DNA from: DATMBL01 sp050735975 | GTDB taxonomy: Bacteria; Desulfobacterota; Binatia; UBA9968 | NCBI GenBank assembly: GCA_050735975.1 | Contig: JBOHVS010000376.1 | Coordinates: 1 to 64,000, forward strand | DNA length: 64,000 nucleotides | Reading direction: 5' to 3' | Shown here: positions 59,915-64,000 of the stretch, piece after piece | Layout: every line of letters starts with the position of its first letter | Numbering within the stretch: the first letter of the stretch is position 1 | The notes under the pieces: generated by a model | Told to the model about the DNA's origin: nothing | Seen by the model: the letters and a program-made list of their open reading frames with translations, nothing else | The model's database searches: none | Program-made: the position numbers and the translations under genes

Positions 59915-62461
59915 ATGCCGGAAGAGAAACCCTACAGATTGCCTCTAAGTCTCACGCCCGAGCGTTATGAGATTCGATTGACGCCGGATTTGTCCGCCGC
60001 GACCTTCGTGGGCGAGGAGACCGTGTTCTTTGAAGTTCATGAGCCGATCCAACGGATCATTCTCAATGCCGCGGAGCTGGAGTTTCAAGCGGTTTCTATC
60101 GAAGGCGCCGGTGGCAAAGCGCTTGCGGCAAGCACGACTTTTGACAACGAGAATGAACGAGCGATCCTGAACTTTCCTGAAATACTTGAGCCGGGACCAT
60201 GGCAGTTGCGGCTCGTGTTTTCCGGGATCTTGAACAATAAGCTTCACGGCTTCTATCTTAGCACCTATAAAGATGCTAACGGCCGGCAGAAAGCGCTCGC
60301 TTCGACTCAGTTCGAATCCACCGATGCGCGCCGAGCATTCCCATGCTGGGACGAACCGGCCTTCAAGGCGGTTTTCCAGGTTACTCTAGTGGTGGAGGAG
60401 GGTTTAACAGCAATCTCCAACACGCAGGTCCTGCGCGAGACTTCTCTGCGCGCGATCGGAAAGAAAGAGGTCGTTTTCGCCGATTCAATAAGGATGTCGA
60501 CCTATCTCGTTGCCTTCATCGTCGGCGAGTTTGAGGCAACCGAGCCGGTCCTTGTAGGCAGCGCGCCACTGCGCGTCTGGGCGGTCCCGGGAAAACGCCG
60601 GCTCGCAAAGTTTGCTCAGGAGGTGGGAGCTTTTTCTCTCTCTTATTTCAGCAGCTACTATGGCATCCCTTATCCGGGCGACAAATTGGATTTGGTCGCA
60701 ATCCCCGATTTTGCCTCCGGCGCGATGGAAAACTTTGGCGCCATCACGTTTCGCGAGACGGCTCTTCTCGTTGACGAAGAGAAGGCAACCCGTAGCGAAC
60801 TCGAACGCGTAGCGGATGTGGTGTCGCACGAGAACGCCCACATGTGGTTCGGCGACCTGGTTACGATGCGTTGGTGGAACGGGCTGTGGTTGAACGAGGC
60901 CTTCGCCACCTTTATGGAAATGCTCGCTGTCGACGCGTGGAAGCCGGGGTGGCGGCGCTGGGACAGCTTTACGGTTTCTCGCGCTGCCGCGATGCAGGTC
61001 GATGGTCTCAAGAGTACGCGCCCGATCGAGTTCCCGGTGGAAAAACCTGAGGAGGCCGCGGGCATGTTCGACGTCTTAACTTACGAGAAGGGCGCGTCGG
61101 TGTTGCGCATGCTGGAGCAGTATCTCGGAGCCGACGCCTTCCGCGACGGCATCCGCTTGTATTTGCGGAGGCACGAATACGCGAACGCGGAGACCACGGA
61201 TCTGTGGGACGCTCTGGAAGAGGCCACGCATCAGCCGGTGCGCGCCTTGATGGACACGTGGATCTTCCAGCCTGGACATCCGCTGATCAGTGTCGAACGA
61301 GAAGGTCGCGCCCTGATTTTATCGCAACGCATATTTCGTTACCTCGGCGACGGGGATCCTCAAGGCGCCAAGTGGCACGTGCCGATTTTTCTGCGCATGA
61401 ACACGGAACGAGGCGTCACCGATAGGTGCGTTCTTTTGACGGATCGAGAACTGCGCATGGAAGTTTCCGATGACGTAGACAGGGTAGTGGTTAATGCCGG
61501 CGGGCACGGGTTTTACCGCGTTCGTTACAGTTCGGATCTCATGGCCGCTGTCAAAGAAGGGGTACAAAAGAATCTTCAGCCGGTCGAGCGCTTCAACCTA
61601 GTCAATGATAGTTGGGCGACGGCACTTGCCGGGTTGAGCTCGTTGACCGACTATCTGGGCTTGATCGATCTAATGCGCGACGAGATCGACGTAAACGTTT
61701 GGACTTCCGTGATCGCCTCTTGCCATCACCTGAACCGAATTTTCGATGAGAACCAGTCTAGCGCCTTCCGTGAACGGATCCGCGGTGATCTGCTCCCGGC
61801 TGTTGAGCGCCTCGGCTGGTCGCCGGCTGAAGGCGAATCGGAGTTGCAGAGCCAGCTCCGCGGCGACTTAATTGGGGCTCTTGGCACGCTGGCAGACGAC
61901 AAGGCGTGCCAGGCGCGGGCGCGGGAGTTCTACTCGCAATTCGAGAAAGACGCGAATGCAGTCGATCGAAACTTGGTTCCGGCTTTAGTTTCGATTGTCG
62001 CCTACACCGGGTCCGGCGAGGACTATGAGAAATTTTATCCCAGATTTAAGAACGCCCAAACTCCACAGGAGGAAACGCGCTATCTTTTCGCCCTGGCGGC
62101 TTTTCGGCAACTACCCTTGATCCAGCGAACCTTGGACTTGACTGTTAATGGCGAGGTGCGCACGCAAAACGCGCCGTATCTCATGCGGAGCCTTCTTTTA
62201 AACAAGGACGCGAGGGCGCAAGCCTGGTCATTCATGAAAAACCACTGGGAAGAGATGACAAGGCAATACCCCGACAACTCCATTCCACGCATGTGCGAAG
62301 GCATCATCGGGCTGGTCACTCCTGAGCTTGAATCCGACGTCAGAGACTTCTTTGCCCGTCACCCCGTGAAGCAGGGAGCCAAGCAACTCGAGCAGCACAT
62401 GGAACGGCTACGCATCGCGCTTGCTTGCAAAGAGCGCTGGAAGGATTTGCTGCGAGAGTAG
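59915..62461 (+). CDS. M1 family zinc aminopeptidase
   Basis: The protein of about 848 residues is a gluzincin aminopeptidase of the puromycin-sensitive/tricorn-interacting-factor group. It has Y-R-L-P-x-x-L-x-P-E-R-Y-E-I at the start, the exopeptidase motif GAMEN (269-273), and the zinc site H305-E306-N-A-H309 with E328 in W-L-N-E-A-F-A. An ERAP1-like C-terminal helical domain follows from about 510. HENAH instead of HELAH is a permitted variation. It removes N-terminal residues from peptides in the cytoplasm. The start is uncertain: TTG 59873, ATG 59888 and ATG 59915 are in frame, and the last has GGAG at a good distance. Confidence 0.9.
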   Translation: MPEEKPYRLPLSLTPERYEIRLTPDLSAATFVGEETVFFEVHEPIQRIILNAAELEFQAVSIEGAGGKALAASTTFDNENERAILNFPEILEPGPWQLRLVFSGILNNKLHGFYLSTYKDANGRQKALASTQFESTDARRAFPCWDEPAFKAVFQVTLVVEEGLTAISNTQVLRETSLRAIGKKEVVFADSIRMSTYLVAFIVGEFEATEPVLVGSAPLRVWAVPGKRRLAKFAQEVGAFSLSYFSSYYGIPYPGDKLDLVAIPDFASGAMENFGAITFRETALLVDEEKATRSELERVADVVSHENAHMWFGDLVTMRWWNGLWLNEAFATFMEMLAVDAWKPGWRRWDSFTVSRAAAMQVDGLKSTRPIEFPVEKPEEAAGMFDVLTYEKGASVLRMLEQYLGADAFRDGIRLYLRRHEYANAETTDLWDALEEATHQPVRALMDTWIFQPGHPLISVEREGRALILSQRIFRYLGDGDPQGAKWHVPIFLRMNTERGVTDRCVLLTDRELRMEVSDDVDRVVVNAGGHGFYRVRYSSDLMAAVKEGVQKNLQPVERFNLVNDSWATALAGLSSLTDYLGLIDLMRDEIDVNVWTSVIASCHHLNRIFDENQSSAFRERIRGDLLPAVERLGWSPAEGESELQSQLRGDLIGALGTLADDKACQARAREFYSQFEKDANAVDRNLVPALVSIVAYTGSGEDYEKFYPRFKNAQTPQEETRYLFALAAFRQLPLIQRTLDLTVNGEVRTQNAPYLMRSLLLNKDARAQAWSFMKNHWEEMTRQYPDNSIPRMCEGIIGLVTPELESDVRDFFARHPVKQGAKQLEQHMERLRIALACKERWKDLLRE

Positions 62462-62500
62462 GAAGTCCAGGGTACACGCGAGATCGAGCGCGTTAAGTAT

Positions 62501-63160
62501 ATGAGTAAAGCGAAGTTGGTATCTTGGTTTTTCCTTGCGCTGTCGCTTTCGGCCTGTACCGCCTATCGAGTGGCGGGGCAGGTCCAGTCGGGGAGACAGG
62601 CTCTTATGATCAGTAACTCCGAAGCCGCTCTGGCTTATTTCCAAGAAGCTGTCAAAACCGACCCCGATTACATATATCAATTCTCGTTATACCGGCAGGG
62701 AGTTTGGACCTACCTCGGCCGCGCTCAATACAATTTAGGTAAGTTGCAGGAGGCCCGCCGATCTTTTGAGCGAGCGCTTTCAATTTATTCCGACGATTAC
62801 TTGGCCAGGGTCTATTTAGGTTTGACCCTGGCGCGCATGGGCGATCAATCGCAAGCTCGCAAACAAATCGAGGCCGGACTCAAGGGTCTTTATGACTGGC
62901 TGGAGTATATCAACGCCGCCCGGCCATTCGAGGCGTACTGGGACCCCAGGCGTGAGATTCGCTCCGCAATCGACCAAAGTCTCGCGATGATTTCAAGCAG
63001 GGACATCGATTGGCCGGCGCTGATCGCCAACGGCGAGTGGATCGGCCAGAGGATGGAGCAAGAGATCGATTACGTCAGGAGAGAGGAACAGCGAGAGTTG
63101 TTTGAACGCGATCGGTTTGGCAGGCCTGAATTCGGACTTGGCATAGGCATCGGGTTTTGA
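62501..63160 (+). CDS. TPR-containing lipoprotein
   Basis: The 219-residue protein has a short signal with lipobox L-S-A-C (Cys at about 19), then at least two tetratricopeptide-like repeats: A-L-A-Y-F-Q-E-A-V-K-T-D-P (about 43-55), and A-R-R-S-F-E-R-A-L-S-I-Y-S-D-D-Y-L-A-R-V-Y-L-G (about 84-106). The tail is rich in Arg/Glu and ends G-L-G-I-G-I-G-F. It is probably anchored in a periplasmic membrane face and mediates protein contacts; no further function can be read. The stop at 63160 lies within the overlap with the transposase reading on the other strand, so its end is flanked by an inserted element. Confidence 0.8.
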   Translation: MSKAKLVSWFFLALSLSACTAYRVAGQVQSGRQALMISNSEAALAYFQEAVKTDPDYIYQFSLYRQGVWTYLGRAQYNLGKLQEARRSFERALSIYSDDYLARVYLGLTLARMGDQSQARKQIEAGLKGLYDWLEYINAARPFEAYWDPRREIRSAIDQSLAMISSRDIDWPALIANGEWIGQRMEQEIDYVRREEQRELFERDRFGRPEFGLGIGIGF

Positions 63161-64000
63161 CTGAAGTGTCGAGCAAGAAGGGTCAGGTCTTTATTTTTGC
63201 TGTTGGGACTCGTTTTCATCAGCCGGCTAATCGTAGAATAGTGCAAGTCCAAGAAATCAGCGACTTCCACCTGACTATACCCATACCTGGTTACGGCCTC
63301 TGAGATCGCTTTATCTCTTGACGGCTTTCGACTTTTAGCGGTCTTGAAGAGCTGTTCAAGCGATGGCCGTCCTATGTAGCGCTGCCCTCTGGGTATCTCC
63401 TGGATCTCCATCTTCTCCGCAAGGTGAGGTAGCAATCCCTCGACAAAACCCTCAACTCCTAATAGGCTCTGTCCTTTTAAGTCATTCCAAAGCGAAGGTC
63501 CCTCTGTTCCATCGCCCACAAATTCTCGGTACTTCTCCCGCGCCTGGGTCCTTCGTTGACCGAACTGGCTTAATATCTCCTCTGTCGTAAGACATCCATG
63601 GACGGGAACCATGCCCGCAGTCGCCCGGTAACTGCTCCACTTCCATTGCCGGGGCTGTTTGACCGATCGGGCTCTGACCGGGTTAAGCACCACGTAACGA
63701 CAGACCTCAAGAAAATGCGTGTCTTTTTGTACAAGGATTCCCTTAAACCGCCCCTGAAACACGTGCCCCACCCTGCGGTGCCGCCGGTTGAAGGCTTGGG
63801 TGTAGACTCCGTTGAGCTGGCGCATCCCTTTGGACAAATTCCCATCGGGCGTCTCAATCACCAGATGATAATGATTATTCATCAGGCAATAGGCATGACA
63901 GATCCAGTGGAACCGCTCATTGACATGGGTGAGGGTGCCCAAGAATAGCTTTCGATCAGCGGCATCCTTGAAGATCGCCCTTTGCTCATTTCCCCGTGAC
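63070..64000 (-). CDS. REP-associated tyrosine transposase (RAYT, Y1 family), 5-prime end outside window
   Basis: The reading frame stays open to the right edge; the codons at 63943-63999 give R-G-N-E-Q-R-A-I-F-K-D-A-A-D-R-K-L-F, the usual RAYT N-terminus, so the start lies beyond 64000. It has the HUH-type motif H-Y-H-L, the catalytic Tyr in L-N-G-V-Y-T-Q-A-F-N-R-R-H, and G-R-F-K. A C-terminal helix-turn-helix (G-Y-S-Q-V-E-V-A-D-F-L-D-L-H-Y-S-T-I-S) is followed by K-N-K-D-L-T. RAYTs are single-strand transposases linked to REP palindromes. The last ~30 residues (Q-N-P-M-P-M-P-S...) are an antisense reading of the lipoprotein 3-prime end, so the original stop seems lost. Confidence 0.87.
   Translation of the reverse strand, partial: SRGNEQRAIFKDAADRKLFLGTLTHVNERFHWICHAYCLMNNHYHLVIETPDGNLSKGMRQLNGVYTQAFNRRHRRVGHVFQGRFKGILVQKDTHFLEVCRYVVLNPVRARSVKQPRQWKWSSYRATAGMVPVHGCLTTEEILSQFGQRRTQAREKYREFVGDGTEGPSLWNDLKGQSLLGVEGFVEGLLPHLAEKMEIQEIPRGQRYIGRPSLEQLFKTAKSRKPSRDKAISEAVTRYGYSQVEVADFLDLHYSTISRLMKTSPNSKNKDLTLLARHFSQNPMPMPSPNSGLPNRSRSNNSRCSSLLT
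63165..64000 (-). mobile_element. RAYT element, left boundary near 63165-63200
   Basis: The lipoprotein gene ends at 63160, and transposase-like sequence begins just after a GGGTCAGGTCTTTATTTTTG stretch of the kind often seen at RAYT element ends. No target-site duplication could be checked because the right end is outside the window. Confidence 0.55.

Overview
The window looks like a chromosomal segment of an uncultured, heterotrophic Gram-negative bacterium. A Pal-type OmpA lipoprotein, a Lol/MacB-type ABC exporter, several exported binding proteins and a TPR lipoprotein all imply an outer membrane. Gene content is dominated by CoA-thioester chemistry, metal-dependent amidohydrolases and TTT/TRAP/ABC uptake systems. 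Together with a very high load of small palindromic intergenic repeats, this resembles metagenome-assembled Deltaproteobacteria-like lineages (Binatota, Tectomicrobia, Rokubacteria and similar). That placement is an inference and is not proven here. No tRNA, rRNA, CRISPR array or prophage was seen.

Layout. 1-16.5 kb is mixed: an Asp-box propeller protein, a broken M24 peptidase, an amidohydrolase, the 23S rRNA methyltransferase RlmD, DUF309, an ABC exporter pair, Pal, VanZ, an MFS carrier, an M24-like protein, an exported SAM methyltransferase, an ACMSD-like amidohydrolase and a D-aminoacylase-like hydrolase. 17-21.4 kb is a minus-strand operon (MDR dehydrogenase, amidohydrolase, TctB, TctA) ending in a clear rho-independent terminator. 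21.6-33.7 kb is a plus-strand CoA catabolic cluster: two acyl-CoA dehydrogenases, a thiolase-like protein with its DUF35 partner, three crotonases, an AMP-forming CoA ligase, an alpha/beta hydrolase and a double-length family III CoA-transferase. 33.7-37.7 kb is an ABC importer with two binding proteins and no ATPase.

37.7-48.9 kb carries two copies of a hydroxycinnamoyl-CoA hydratase/lyase-like plus acyl-CoA dehydrogenase module. The second copy is followed by two single-length CoA-transferases that match the two halves of the fused one. Between the copies lie a VOC protein, an aldo/keto reductase and a zinc-ribbon/BON protein. 49-51.7 kb has a LigJ-like 4-oxalomesaconate hydratase divergent from an HpcH/HpaI aldolase. 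52-57 kb is a minus-strand set with a heme-oxygenase-like diiron protein, a MetE C-domain-like protein and a TAXI-type TRAP transporter. 57.7-64 kb holds rpoD, an M1 aminopeptidase, a TPR lipoprotein and a RAYT transposase running off the right edge.

How it may fit together (inference). CoA-transferases or the ligase activate aromatic or alkyl side-chain acids, dehydrogenases desaturate them, and crotonases hydrate them. Cleavage is probably aldolytic in at least two places (the HCHL-like lyase, and a thiolase-fold protein without its cysteine paired with DUF35). Ring products could feed a protocatechuate 4,5-cleavage type route ending at the LigJ-like and HpaI-like enzymes. Several enzyme pairs look like one catalytic subunit plus one that has lost its catalytic residue.
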